Assembly: GCF_001559075.2 (NCBI RefSeq)
Contig: NZ_CP014015.2
Span: 558,001 to 622,000, forward strand
DNA length: 64,000 nucleotides
DNA from: Citrobacter amalonaticus
GTDB lineage: Bacteria > Pseudomonadota > Gammaproteobacteria > Enterobacterales > Enterobacteriaceae
Direction: 5' to 3'
The translations under genes and the position numbers were made by a program. Shown here piece by piece: positions 25,403 through 34,086 of this stretch (the stretch's first letter is position 1; the number at the start of each line of letters is the position of its first letter). A model generated the notes under the pieces. It did not search any database. It was not told the origin of the DNA and saw only the letters and a list, made by a program, of their open reading frames with translations.

Positions 25403-26593
25403 ATGCTTGACGCCCAAACCATCGCCACTGTAAAAGCCACCATTCCCCTGCTGGTAGAAACAGGTCCCAAACTGACCGCCCATTTTTACGATCGCATGTT
25501 TGCTCATAACCCTGAACTCAAAGAAATTTTCAACATGAGTAACCAGCGTAATGGCGATCAACGTGAAGCTCTGTTTAATGCCATTGCCGCTTATGCCAGC
25601 AATATTGAGAATCTGCCCGCCCTGCTGCCTGCGGTTGAGAAAATCGCCCAGAAGCACACTAGCTTCCAGATCAAACCTGAGCAGTACAACATTGTCGGTA
25701 CACACCTGCTGGCAACCCTCGACGAAATGTTCAGTCCGGGTCAGGAAGTGCTGGATGCGTGGGGCAAAGCCTACGGCGTGTTGGCGAATGTCTTTATCAA
25801 CCGTGAAGCGCAAATCTACAGTGAAAACGCCAGTAAAACCGGTGGCTGGGAAGGCACGCGTCCGTTCCGTATCGTGGCGAAAACCCCGCGCAGCGCACTG
25901 ATTACCAGCTTTGAATTTGAACCGGTAGATGGTGGCGCCGTGGCCGAATACCAGCCTGGCCAGTATCTTGGTGTCTGGCTGAAGCCGGAAGGCTTCCCGC
26001 ATCAGGAGATTCGCCAGTATTCTCTGACCCATAAAGCGGATGGCAAAGGCTACCGTATTGCCGTTAAACGTGAAGAAGGCGGTCAGGTATCAAACTGGCT
26101 GCATAACCATGCAAACATCGGCGATGTCGTTCATCTGGCCGCGCCGGCTGGCGATTTCTTTATGGCGGTTGCCCGCGATACGCCGGTGTCTCTGATTTCT
26201 GCCGGCGTCGGTCAAACGCCCATGCTGGCAATGCTGGATACGCTGGCAAAAGCGAACCACACCGCGCAGGTCAACTGGTTCCACGCCGCGGAAAACGGCG
26301 CCGTCCATGCGTTTGCCGATGAAGTGAGTGAACTGGGTAAAACGCTGCCACGCTTTAGCGCCCATACCTGGTATCGTGAGCCAACCGAAGCCGATCGCGC
26401 GAAAGGCGCGTTTGATAACGTTGGGCTGATGGATTTGAACAAACTGGAAGGCGCAATCAGCGATCCGGCGATGCAGTTTTACCTGTGCGGCCCGGTTGGC
26501 TTTATGCAGTTTGCCGCGAAGCAGTTGGTTGAACTGGGCGTGAAAAACGAAAACATTCATTACGAATGCTTCGGCCCGCACAAGGTCTTGTAA
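25403..26593 (+). CDS. hmp: Hmp, nitric oxide dioxygenase flavohaemoglobin
   Basis: Cytoplasmic flavohaemoglobin of 396 residues that converts NO and O2 to nitrate using NAD(P)H. An N-terminal globin domain (1-138) carries proximal His85 (IAQKHTSF), distal Tyr29 and Gln53. It is followed by an FAD domain with RQYSLTH near 205 and an NAD domain with SAGVGQTPMLAML near 267 and a C-terminal YECFGPHKVL. GGAAGACC lies before the start. An NsrR site upstream indicates control by nitric oxide. It is followed by a BIME. Confidence 0.98.
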   Translation: MLDAQTIATVKATIPLLVETGPKLTAHFYDRMFAHNPELKEIFNMSNQRNGDQREALFNAIAAYASNIENLPALLPAVEKIAQKHTSFQIKPEQYNIVGTHLLATLDEMFSPGQEVLDAWGKAYGVLANVFINREAQIYSENASKTGGWEGTRPFRIVAKTPRSALITSFEFEPVDGGAVAEYQPGQYLGVWLKPEGFPHQEIRQYSLTHKADGKGYRIAVKREEGGQVSNWLHNHANIGDVVHLAAPAGDFFMAVARDTPVSLISAGVGQTPMLAMLDTLAKANHTAQVNWFHAAENGAVHAFADEVSELGKTLPRFSAHTWYREPTEADRAKGAFDNVGLMDLNKLEGAISDPAMQFYLCGPVGFMQFAAKQLVELGVKNENIHYECFGPHKVL

Positions 26594-26602
26594 TTACGTC
26601 AT

Positions 26603-26678
26603 GCCTGATGGCGCTGCACTTATCAGGCCTACGGGATGCTGTTGTAGGCCGGATAAGGCGTTTACGTCGTTATCCGGC
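26603..26678. repeat. BIME between hmp and glnB
   Basis: Two inverted REP units: GCCTGATGGCGCTGCACTTA at the left and GGCCGGATAAGGCGTTTACG running to TATCCGGC at the right. It lies between the convergent ends of hmp and glnB. Confidence 0.9.
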
Positions 26679-26692
26679 AAGCACGGCGCGGC

Positions 26693-27031
26693 TTAAATTG
26701 CCGCGTCGTCTTCTTCTCCGGTACGGATACGCACCACGCGCGCCACATCAAAGACGAAAATTTTACCGTCGCCGATTTTGCCCGTCTGCGCCGTGCGAAT
26801 AATGGTATCCACGCAGGTTTCAACGATATCGTCCGGTACGACGATTTCAATTTTCACCTTCGGCAGAAAATCCACCATATATTCCGCGCCACGGTACAGC
26901 TCGGTATGCCCTTTCTGACGCCCAAAGCCTTTCACTTCAGTGACGGTCATCCCGGTAATACCGACTTCAGCCAGCGCTTCACGCACATCATCGAGCTTGA
27001 AGGGTTTAATAATCGCATCAATCTTTTTCAT
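26693..27031 (-). CDS. glnB: GlnB, nitrogen regulatory protein PII
   Basis: Trimeric PII signal protein of 112 residues that senses 2-oxoglutarate and ATP/ADP and controls NtrB and the glutamine synthetase adenylyltransferase. Uridylylation site Tyr51 lies in the T loop (YRGAEYMVDFLPKVK). The C-terminal GKIFVFDVARVVRIRTGEED is the standard PII signature. It follows glrR by about 60 bases on the same strand, matching the E. coli order, so some transcription from the glr operon is likely. Confidence 0.98.
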   Translation of the reverse strand: MKKIDAIIKPFKLDDVREALAEVGITGMTVTEVKGFGRQKGHTELYRGAEYMVDFLPKVKIEIVVPDDIVETCVDTIIRTAQTGKIGDGKIFVFDVARVVRIRTGEEDDAAI

Positions 27032-27091
27032 GCTAGTCCTTGAAAAGGTCGCCTGTCTTTTAATCGGGTAAACGTAACATATTACGCTGAG

Positions 27092-28426
27092 TTATTCTTT
27101 GAAATCGTTTGCATCCAGCTCATGGCGTGACAGGAGTTTGTAGAACTCCGTCCGGTTACGGCCCGCCATTCTTGCCGCATGCGTCACATTGCCTTTGGTG
27201 ATTTGCAGCAACTTGCGCAGATAGTTCAGTTCAAACTGGTTACGCGCTTCAACAAAAGTCGGCAGCGCGGTGTTTTCCCCTTCCAGCGCCTGTTCCACCA
27301 GCGCATCGCTGATCACCGGCGAAGAGGTCAGCGCCACACACTGTTCGATCACGTTCACCAGTTGACGCACGTTGCCCGGCCAACTGGCGGTCATCAGCCG
27401 CTTCATTGCATCCGTCGAAAACGCCCTCACAAACGGCTTATGCCGCTCCGCCGACTGGCGCAGCAGATGATTCGCCAGCAGCGGAATATCTTCTGTCCGC
27501 TCCGCCAACGCCGGGATTTTCAGACTCACCACGTTGAGGCGGTAGTATAAATCTTCACGAAACTCGCCGCGCGCCATCGCTTTCGGCAAGTCACGGTGGG
27601 TTGCCGAGATGATACGCACATCAATATCGATGTCGCGATTGCTGCCAAGCGGTCTGACTTTGCGCTCCTGCAAGACGCGCAGCAGTTTGACCTGTAGCGG
27701 CGCGGGCATATCGCCAATCTCGTCCAGGAACAGCGTCCCGCCTTCCGCCGCCTGAAACAGTCCCTCACGGTTGCTCACCGCGCCGGTAAACGCACCGCGC
27801 GAGTGGCCGAATAACTCCGACTCCAGCAATTGTTCCGGCAGCGCCCCACAGTTGATGGCAATAAACGGTTTGCTGCTGCGCGGGCTGGCATTGTGAATAG
27901 CCTGGGCGAAGATCTCTTTCCCGGTGCCGCTCTGACCATTGATCAACACGCTGACGTCGGACTGCGCCACCATCCGCGCCTGCTCCAACAGACGCAGCAT
28001 CAGCGGGCTACGGGTCACAATCGATTCACGCCAGCTATCATCCGTGGCGGGCGCCGACTGCTCAAGCGCCTCGTCGATCGCCTGATACAGCGCATCTTTA
28101 TCCACGGGTTTAGTCAGGAAGCTGAACACGCCTTTTTGCGTTGCCGCGACCGCATCCGGAATCGAACCGTGGGCGGTCAGAATGATGACCGGCATTCCCG
28201 GCTGCACCTTCTGGATCTCACTGAACAACTGCATGCCGTCCATCTCATCCATCCGCAGATCGCTTATCACCAGATCCACTTTTTCACGGTTCAGAACGCG
28301 CAGCCCTTCAGCCCCGCTCTCTGCGGTCACCACGCTATAGCCTTCACTGGTCAGACGCATGCCCAGCAGTTTTAACAAGCCAGGATCATCATCCACGAGC
28401 AGTAAATGCGCCGGTTTACGACTCAT
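27092..28426 (-). CDS. glrR: GlrR (QseF), sigma-54-dependent response regulator
   Basis: NtrC-type regulator of 444 residues. The receiver domain has phospho-acceptor Asp56 (LVISDLRMD). The AAA+ domain has Walker A GQSGTGKE and the sigma-54 contact loop RGAFTGA. A C-terminal Fis-type helix-turn-helix covers about residues 405-440. It activates glmY transcription in E. coli by binding TGTC-N10-GACA sites, and three such sites occur upstream of glmY here. Its ATG overlaps the glrG stop by one base (TAATG). Confidence 0.97.
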   Translation of the reverse strand: MSRKPAHLLLVDDDPGLLKLLGMRLTSEGYSVVTAESGAEGLRVLNREKVDLVISDLRMDEMDGMQLFSEIQKVQPGMPVIILTAHGSIPDAVAATQKGVFSFLTKPVDKDALYQAIDEALEQSAPATDDSWRESIVTRSPLMLRLLEQARMVAQSDVSVLINGQSGTGKEIFAQAIHNASPRSSKPFIAINCGALPEQLLESELFGHSRGAFTGAVSNREGLFQAAEGGTLFLDEIGDMPAPLQVKLLRVLQERKVRPLGSNRDIDIDVRIISATHRDLPKAMARGEFREDLYYRLNVVSLKIPALAERTEDIPLLANHLLRQSAERHKPFVRAFSTDAMKRLMTASWPGNVRQLVNVIEQCVALTSSPVISDALVEQALEGENTALPTFVEARNQFELNYLRKLLQITKGNVTHAARMAGRNRTEFYKLLSRHELDANDFKE

Positions 28427-29157
28427 TATGGGGTCACCTCATCTTGTGATGGTTCCGGCGCTTGTCCCTCAGACTTGTCGCCGCCATGCGTCGCATCCGG
28501 ATTGTAATTTCCCGCCGGTTTACGGGTGGAAAGCTGACGCTCGATATCGGTCAGGTTCTCCAGCTTGCGCGTGGTGAGATCGAGCTGTGCCTGAAGGTGC
28601 TGATGCTGCTGACGCAGCGTATCCAGATCGCCATCGGTCGTTTGCTGCAGTTTGCTGTAACGCTGGCGTTCTTCGGCAAGCTGGAGCTGTAACGACTGAC
28701 CGTCACGCCAGATCTGATAAAGCGGACGCACCTGCGCCGGGATCTGCGGGCTGAACGCATCCAGCCGCGAGACGTTTTCGCGACGCTCCAGCGGCGTAAT
28801 TTTGGCATTCGCCAGCAAGATGCCGCGCTTAAACGCGTTTTGCCAGCTGTCGTCACTCAGCGTACGGGCCTCGCTACGTGACTGCACGGGCAGCAGGCGA
28901 TCTGCGCAGTCAATGGCGCGCAGCCAGTAAAGAGGGTTGGTATCTGTCGATTGCCCCTGCAATGCCCAGATATCAGTGCATTCAACCGACAGGTAATCCG
29001 CCAGCTGATATGTCGGGAGGGCATCCTGCGGCGCATCCCCGGTGATGTGCTTCACCGCATGCGGCGTACACCCCATCAGCGCAAGGCAAGGCATTCCCGC
29101 CAGGATGAACTGACGGGAGAATAGACGTTGGAAAATGTGAGAAAAAACGTGTGGCAT
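28426..29157 (-). CDS. glrG: GlrG (QseG/YfhG), outer-membrane lipoprotein of the Glr system
   Basis: Lipoprotein of about 243 residues from the ATG at 29157, which matches the E. coli start; an upstream ATG at 29175 lacks a ribosome site. The leader (FILAGMPCLALMGC) ends in a lipobox with Cys about residue 30. The mature part has a coiled coil near residues 165-205 (ERQRYSKLQQ, LRQQHQHLQAQLDL). In E. coli and EHEC it works with GlrK/GlrR and activates the kinase. Genes glrK-glrG-glrR are packed as one operon. Confidence 0.92.
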   Translation of the reverse strand: MPHVFSHIFQRLFSRQFILAGMPCLALMGCTPHAVKHITGDAPQDALPTYQLADYLSVECTDIWALQGQSTDTNPLYWLRAIDCADRLLPVQSRSEARTLSDDSWQNAFKRGILLANAKITPLERRENVSRLDAFSPQIPAQVRPLYQIWRDGQSLQLQLAEERQRYSKLQQTTDGDLDTLRQQHQHLQAQLDLTTRKLENLTDIERQLSTRKPAGNYNPDATHGGDKSEGQAPEPSQDEVTP

Positions 29158-29178
29158 ATTCACCAGGCTTAGCATTAT

Positions 29179-30609
29179 TTAGTCGTTTTTCGTTGCAGAT
29201 AACGGCAGTTCTATGCGGAAGCAAACCTCTTGCGCCTGTTCATCGACAAGATACAGCTCCCCCTGCATACGGCGGATACAATCTCTGGCGATACTTAGCC
29301 CCAGTCCGCTCCCTTTCACTGCCCCTTTCCGTTGATGACTTCCCTGGAAAAAAGGTTCGAAAATCATAGTTCTTTCCGCTTCAGGAATAGGGGTTCCGGT
29401 ATTGATAACATCGATATACACCGTTGATCCCTGTAAGCGGCTGCGAATACGGATGTTACCGGATTCAGCCCCATAGTGCACCGCATTGGAATAAAGATTA
29501 TCCAGTACGCTCATCAGTAACATCGGCTCGGCCAGACAGCGATCGGCCGCCAGTTCAATGTCGGTATGCATCATTTTAGCGCGAGCCGGTAGACTATGAG
29601 CGGAAACCACCATATCCACCAGCGGTTCAATCTCCACGCTTTCCATTTCAATGGCGCTATCCGCCAGCTTGCGGTTGTAATCAAGCAGTTGCTCAATCAA
29701 TTTCTGCAGGTTACGGCTGCTGTCATCGAGAATGCCAACCACCTCTTTTTGTTCCGGCGTCAGCGGCCCCACCACCTGGTCCGCCAGCAGTTCGGTGCCT
29801 TCACGCATGCTGGCCAATGGGGTTTTGAGCTCATGGGAGAGATGGCGCAAAAATTGATGGCGTTGAGACTCCAGCCAGGAGAGGCGCTCGCTCAACCAGA
29901 TGATCCGTTGTCCAACGGAACGCAGTTCGCGCGGTCCGGCAAAAGTGACGGTATTGCCCAGCGATCGCCCTTCCCCCAGACGATTGATCATCCGCTCGAT
30001 GCCCTTTACCGGCCCGATAATCATCCGCGTGAACAGCAGCACCATCGCCAGACTCACCAGAAACAATACCAGCGCCTGCCAGCCGAAGAACTGCCCGCGC
30101 TCGGCAATCTCTTGTTGTAACTGCTGCCCGCGAGAGAAAACCACGGTACGCGTCGCTTGCACCATTTCGGTATTGGCGTTGGCAAATGCTTCCAGTCGCG
30201 CGGCGGCGGCGGTATCGGGCCCGCTGTTACGGCATTGCAGTTGCGCCAGGTCGTTCAGATCCTGGCGCAACGCCTGATACAGCTTATCGTCAGGCAGAAC
30301 GCCCGCATGGGCGTCCAGCATTTCACTGTAGCGTTTGCGCTGGCTCTGATACACCTTCGCCAGCGTCGGATCGTCAAGCACGCAATACTGACGATAGCTG
30401 CGCTCCATCTCCAGGGCGGCATTGGTCATCGCCTCACTGCGGCGCGCGTCGATAAGGGTAGTACGGTTCGTCAGCGCCGCCTGGGCGCTAAGCGCGTTCA
30501 GGCTTTGCCACGCCTGCCAGGCGAGGACCAGCAGCGGTAGCAGGATCAGCAGGAATGCCAGCGTCACCAGTTGGCGTAATGACCGGGGAAAAACAGACCA
30601 GCGCTTCAA
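29179..30609 (-). CDS. glrK: GlrK (QseE), sensor histidine kinase
   Basis: Membrane kinase of 476 residues. It has an N-terminal membrane segment (LVTLAFLLILLPLLVLAW), a periplasmic helical domain, a second segment (ALVLFLVSLAMVLLFTRM) and HAMP (MIIGPVKGIERM). HisKA follows with FLRHLSHELKTPLASMREG and HATPase with DNLYSNAVHYG. I place the start at the TTG codon at 30609 (TTGAAGCGCTGG) with GAGAG seven bases upstream. This matches the E. coli N terminus (MKRWxVFPRSLRQL); upstream ATG codons give extra residues with no family match. Confidence 0.93.
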   Translation of the reverse strand: MKRWSVFPRSLRQLVTLAFLLILLPLLVLAWQAWQSLNALSAQAALTNRTTLIDARRSEAMTNAALEMERSYRQYCVLDDPTLAKVYQSQRKRYSEMLDAHAGVLPDDKLYQALRQDLNDLAQLQCRNSGPDTAAAARLEAFANANTEMVQATRTVVFSRGQQLQQEIAERGQFFGWQALVLFLVSLAMVLLFTRMIIGPVKGIERMINRLGEGRSLGNTVTFAGPRELRSVGQRIIWLSERLSWLESQRHQFLRHLSHELKTPLASMREGTELLADQVVGPLTPEQKEVVGILDDSSRNLQKLIEQLLDYNRKLADSAIEMESVEIEPLVDMVVSAHSLPARAKMMHTDIELAADRCLAEPMLLMSVLDNLYSNAVHYGAESGNIRIRSRLQGSTVYIDVINTGTPIPEAERTMIFEPFFQGSHQRKGAVKGSGLGLSIARDCIRRMQGELYLVDEQAQEVCFRIELPLSATKND

Positions 30610-30667
30610 TGCGTTACTCTCACAGGAGATGAATAGAACGATGCTAACTGAGGGGAACGCCAGATAC

Positions 30668-30696
30668 AACAAAGCCGGGCTGAACCCGGCTTTGTT
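30668..30696 (-). terminator. GlmY terminator
   Basis: AACAAAGCCGGG (30668-30679) pairs with CCCGGCTTTGTT (30685-30696) around a five-base loop, forming a 12-base-pair stem typical of the GlmY 3' end. Confidence 0.92.
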
Positions 30697-30851
30697 ATGG
30701 AATAAGGCGGTGCCTAACTCGACGTTTCGCCCGATGGTTGATAAAGCAGCGCTATTATCAGAAGTTGGACGGCAGGCACCTTGTTGTGCGTCATTCGAAG
30801 TTTATGTAGCACGTCCCGAAGGGGCTGACATAAGAAGGTGAATGAGCCACT
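30668..30851 (-). ncRNA. glmY: GlmY small RNA
   Basis: On the minus strand from AGTGGCTCATTCACC at 30851 to the end of a strong terminator hairpin at 30668 the sequence matches E. coli GlmY almost base for base, with exactly 184 bases. Recognisable parts include TATGTCAGCCCCTTCGGGAC and GCGAAACGTCGAGTTAGGCA. GlmY sequesters the adaptor RapZ, protecting GlmZ and so raising glmS mRNA translation in amino-sugar synthesis. It lies directly upstream of the glrK operon that activates it. Confidence 0.95.
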
Positions 30852-30858
30852 GGTTACT

Positions 30859-30886
30859 ATTATGCAGTAACTATGCCAATATTCAA
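30859..30886 (-). promoter_or_regulatory. Overlapping sigma-54 and sigma-70 promoters of glmY
   Basis: On the minus strand TTGGCATAGTTACTGCA has GG and GC spaced by ten bases, the -24/-12 pattern of sigma-54 promoters. Interleaved is a sigma-70 pair, TTGAAT (30886-30881) and CATAAT (30864-30859), with a 16-base spacer. Both would start at about 30851. This overlap is the known E. coli glmY arrangement. Confidence 0.88.
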
Positions 30887-30968
30887 AACAAATCATTAAC
30901 ATACTGAATTTGATTGGTTTTTATTGATAATTATCTGATTAATACCGTGAGCAATTTTCAAACAAACT

Positions 30969-31081
30969 GTCGCCGATTAGCAACACCTTAAACACAATGT
31001 ATTTGTCGTCATAAAAATCAATAAGTTAAATGTCTCCTTTTAGAGACATCTCTTATGCGCATTTGTCGTGAATTCCCGACA
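30969..31081 (-). promoter_or_regulatory. Three GlrR binding sites upstream of glmY
   Basis: Sites of the form TGTC-N10-GACA lie at 31031-31048 (TGTCTCCTTTTAGAGACA, perfect) and 31064-31081 (TGTCGTGAATTCCCGACA, perfect). A third at 30969-30986 has one mismatch (TGTCGCCGATTAGCAACA). They sit 118-230 bases upstream of the glmY start, as expected for a sigma-54 activator. The AT-rich gap between sites and promoter could bind IHF; I did not identify an exact IHF site. Confidence 0.88.
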
Positions 31082-31088
31082 GGCCGAA

Positions 31089-32333
31089 TTAGCGATAGTG
31101 ATTATAAAGATACGCGAGGCACACTACATGACGACTCAGCACCTTCGCGCCTAACCCTGACTGACCCGAGGACCACGGATGCACATGCAGCCAGCGAACA
31201 AAGGCATCGCTGGCGCGCAGAGAAACCGGGGCAATATTCCCGGCCTGCTTTTGCCCGGTTAATGAGCAGACGATCTTATCCGCTCCGCCGCAACTCCACC
31301 GTTGCCAGACGTTGTTCCACCACCCAATGTTCCAGTTGCCTGTCAGTCTGTACTCCGCCTCTGTCCCGAATGGCGGGTTGGCGTCTTCCAGCACAAACCA
31401 CAGATTCGTCGTACCACGCTGCACTTCTGCTGACCACGCCGTAATCGCTGCGCCACGCAGCACGCACTCGTGCGCAAGGTAGTGATCGGTGATAGCCGGA
31501 AACCGCCGTTTCAACCGCTGGAAATGACCGTGAATCGCGATCACGGGGCGAAGGATACACCCGCGATCGTTGCGTTTCAGTCGCGCACTGCCATAGTGAA
31601 TCTCATCAAACTGACGTCTTTGCATGAACTGCATTTCCTGCCAGCGAAGGAACTCCTCCGAGCACTCATGCGCCATTTGCGGCGCAGGGTTCGCCGAACC
31701 GATATAAAGCAAGGCGTCGCCAACCGCTTCATCACTGTAGTTGGTCGTGACCTGGAGAATACGACCAGAACAGGCATCAGCGCTGATCACCACATACAGC
31801 CGCTGTTCTGCCGCCTGCCCCTGGAAAGGCAATGTCAGAACCTTTGTCGCAACGCGTTTCACGTCAATGGTGGCGTGATGCAGTTGCTGTTCACACCAGT
31901 CAACCGCTTTCGCCAACAGCCGATATTGCGTGGTCTCTGCCGCGTAATCACCCAACTGAAGTCGCAAAAGAAACGGCTCGACGGTACGTTCAAAACGGGC
32001 TTTCGTCTGTCGGGGAGTGAAAACCGCCCGGCAGAGACGGCACTGGAATCGTCCATGACCTGCCTGCGTACGCCCATAGCGAGTCACGTCGGTGGCAGAA
32101 CAATGCGGACATTCCGTTCCAGTTACGCCAGGCTTATTTTCCATTAACAGCGCAAACCAGTGATTAAATTCACTCTCATTAAATAAAGGTGGAAGACTTC
32201 CACATTTTTGGCATTCCAGCGCCGCATAGCCCAGACGATAAACGGGATAAATATAGTCAGCCGCCTCCGCAACGCCGAGATTGGGGCATGACCAACTTTT
32301 GCAGACATTGAGATGTATTTTGTGCTGGCTTTT
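31089..32333 (-). CDS. Zinc-ribbon protein, transposase-like, function unknown
   Basis: I do not recognise this as a named gene. From the ATG at 32333 it has 414 residues; a GTG at 32411 would add 26 but has no good ribosome site. The N-terminal third has Cys pairs CQKC near residue 38 and CPHC...CRLC near 74-100. The latter, GRTQAGHGRFQCRLCRAVFT, resembles the InsA-like zinc ribbon of IS1-type transposases. The middle (YVVISADACSGRILQVTTNY) could be an RNase H-like strand pair, but no clear DDE triad is proven. No terminal repeats flank it, so it may be a domesticated gene. Confidence 0.7.
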   Translation of the reverse strand, partial: KSQHKIHLNVCKSWSCPNLGVAEAADYIYPVYRLGYAALECQKCGSLPPLFNESEFNHWFALLMENKPGVTGTECPHCSATDVTRYGRTQAGHGRFQCRLCRAVFTPRQTKARFERTVEPFLLRLQLGDYAAETTQYRLLAKAVDWCEQQLHHATIDVKRVATKVLTLPFQGQAAEQRLYVVISADACSGRILQVTTNYSDEAVGDALLYIGSANPAPQMAHECSEEFLRWQEMQFMQRRQFDEIHYGSARLKRNDRGCILRPVIAIHGHFQRLKRRFPAITDHYLAHECVLRGAAITAWSAEVQRGTTNLWFVLEDANPPFGTEAEYRLTGNWNIGWWNNVWQRWSCGGADKIVCSLTGQKQAGNIAPVSLRASDAFVRWLHVHPWSSGQSGLGAKVLSRHVVCLAYLYNHYR

Positions 32334-32469
32334 CATTTCATTCAACCAACTGATTTTGTCAGTCGAATGACTCTGGCGGTTATTCAGATTAACTGTCGTG
32401 AGGAGCCTCACAAAATCCAGGCAAGCGGAAACGACAATAGCACTCTCATTTTTACTTTAAGGATAAAGA

Positions 32470-34023
32470 ATGAAAAAACGATTGATTGCCTCGTTACTCA
32501 TCGCAGGATATGTGGGGTATGCCTGCGCGCAGGATGTTACCGTCATCTATACCAATGACCTCCACGCCCACGTTGAACCGTATAAGCTGCCGTATATCGC
32601 TGAAGGTAAACGGGAGGTTGGCGGCTTTGCCAATATCTCCACGCTGGTGAAACAAGAAAAAGCCAAAAATAAAGCGACCTTTTATTTTGATGCCGGTGAT
32701 TATTTTACCGGGCCCTATATCAGTAGTCTGACCAAAGGGAAGGCCATCATCGATATTATGAATACGATGTCGGTCGATGCCGCCTCCGTTGGCAATCACG
32801 AATTTGATCATGGCTGGGATAATACGTTACTGCAGCTCAGCCAGGCGAAATTTCCCATTTTATTGGGTAACGTATTTTTCCAGAATAGTAGTATATCCTT
32901 CTGGAATAAGCCTTACACGATTGTGGAAAAGGACGGCGTGAAAATAGGCGTCATTGGATTACACGGTGTATTTGCCTTTGATGATACGGTTTCCGCGGCC
33001 ATGCGTCAGGGGATTGAGGCACGTGATGAAGTCAAGTATCTGCAGCGCTATCTGGATGAACTCCGCGGAAAAGTGGATATCACCGTCGCTTTAATGCATG
33101 AAGGGACGCCGGCGCGCCAGTCCAGTATCGGCAATGCGGACGTCAGACGCGCGCTGGATAAAGATATTCAGACCGCAAAACAGGTAAAAGGCCTCGACCT
33201 GCTGATTACCGGGCACGCGCATGTGGGAACGCCAGAACCGATTAAAGTGGGCAATACGCTCATCCTCTCAACCGACAGCGGCGGTATTGATATCGGGAAA
33301 CTGGTGCTGGATGTGAATACAAAAACCCATCGCCACACGGTTAAAAGCTTTGAGCTCAAAACCGTTTATGCGGATGAATGGAAACCGGATCCGACCACTC
33401 AGCAGGTGATTGATGGCTGGAACAAAAAGCTGACTGAAACCGTGAGCCAAAAAGTGGGTGAAACGCCGATTGCGCTGACCCGAGCATATGGCGAGTCATC
33501 CCCGTTGGGTAATCTGTTTACCGATGCCATGCTGGTCGCCGCGCCAGATGCACAGCTCGCACTGACCAATTCTGGCGGTTTACGCGCCGATTTGAACCCT
33601 GGCACCATCACGCTTGGCGATATCATCAGCACATTCCCATTCCCGAATGAATTAACCGTGATGGATTTAACCGGTAAATCATTACGCAGCCTGATGGAAC
33701 ACGGCGCGTCTCTGAGCAACGGCGTATTGCAGATGTCGAAAGGCGCGGAAATGCACTACGACCCGAGTAAACCGGTCGGCCAGCGCGTTACGCTGTTCAC
33801 GCTTAACGGTAAAGCGATCGTCGATACGCAAACCTATCGTGTCGCCACCAACAGTTTCCTCTCCCCGGGCGGAGACGGCTTTATGGCCTTTACCGAAGGT
33901 AAGAATAGCCAGGTCAGCGGCGGATATAACCTCTCTGATGCGGTGATTGATTACCTGAAAAAAGGCAACACCATCAACCCGCAACAGGTGAATGAAATGC
34001 GCGTACAGGAAGTCAAAAAATAA
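32470..34023 (+). CDS. Periplasmic 5'-nucleotidase/UDP-sugar hydrolase-type phosphatase
   Basis: Exported UshA/CpdB-family enzyme of 517 residues. A signal peptide (MKKRLIASLLIAGYVGYACA, cut near AQDV) precedes a metallophosphoesterase domain with VIYTNDLHAHVEP, DAGDYF, GNHEFDHGWD and TGHAHVG, the metal ligands of the family. The C-terminal nucleotidase domain has LTNSGGLRAD and SFLSPGGDGFMAF. It probably dephosphorylates nucleotides for uptake. AAGGA lies 7-8 bases before the ATG. It is a second ushA-like gene beside purL, not ushA itself by context. It ends at a bidirectional terminator. Confidence 0.9.
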   Translation: MKKRLIASLLIAGYVGYACAQDVTVIYTNDLHAHVEPYKLPYIAEGKREVGGFANISTLVKQEKAKNKATFYFDAGDYFTGPYISSLTKGKAIIDIMNTMSVDAASVGNHEFDHGWDNTLLQLSQAKFPILLGNVFFQNSSISFWNKPYTIVEKDGVKIGVIGLHGVFAFDDTVSAAMRQGIEARDEVKYLQRYLDELRGKVDITVALMHEGTPARQSSIGNADVRRALDKDIQTAKQVKGLDLLITGHAHVGTPEPIKVGNTLILSTDSGGIDIGKLVLDVNTKTHRHTVKSFELKTVYADEWKPDPTTQQVIDGWNKKLTETVSQKVGETPIALTRAYGESSPLGNLFTDAMLVAAPDAQLALTNSGGLRADLNPGTITLGDIISTFPFPNELTVMDLTGKSLRSLMEHGASLSNGVLQMSKGAEMHYDPSKPVGQRVTLFTLNGKAIVDTQTYRVATNSFLSPGGDGFMAFTEGKNSQVSGGYNLSDAVIDYLKKGNTINPQQVNEMRVQEVKK

Positions 34024-34043
34024 CCGGTCCCTGATGTAAAAAA

Positions 34044-34070
34044 AAAGCCCGGTGGCATTCACCGGGCTTT
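34044..34070. terminator. Bidirectional terminator between the nucleotidase gene and purL
   Basis: AAAGCCCGGTG (34044-34054) pairs with CACCGGGCTTT (34060-34070), with an A run on the left and T residues on the right. It serves both convergent genes. Confidence 0.93.
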
Positions 34071-34086
34071 CATCATGGCGGGTACC

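Noticed and set aside
31089..32411. Complete insertion sequence around the zinc-ribbon gene
   Set aside because: No terminal inverted repeats or target duplication seen at either end, and the gene lies between conserved GlmY sites and a second gene.
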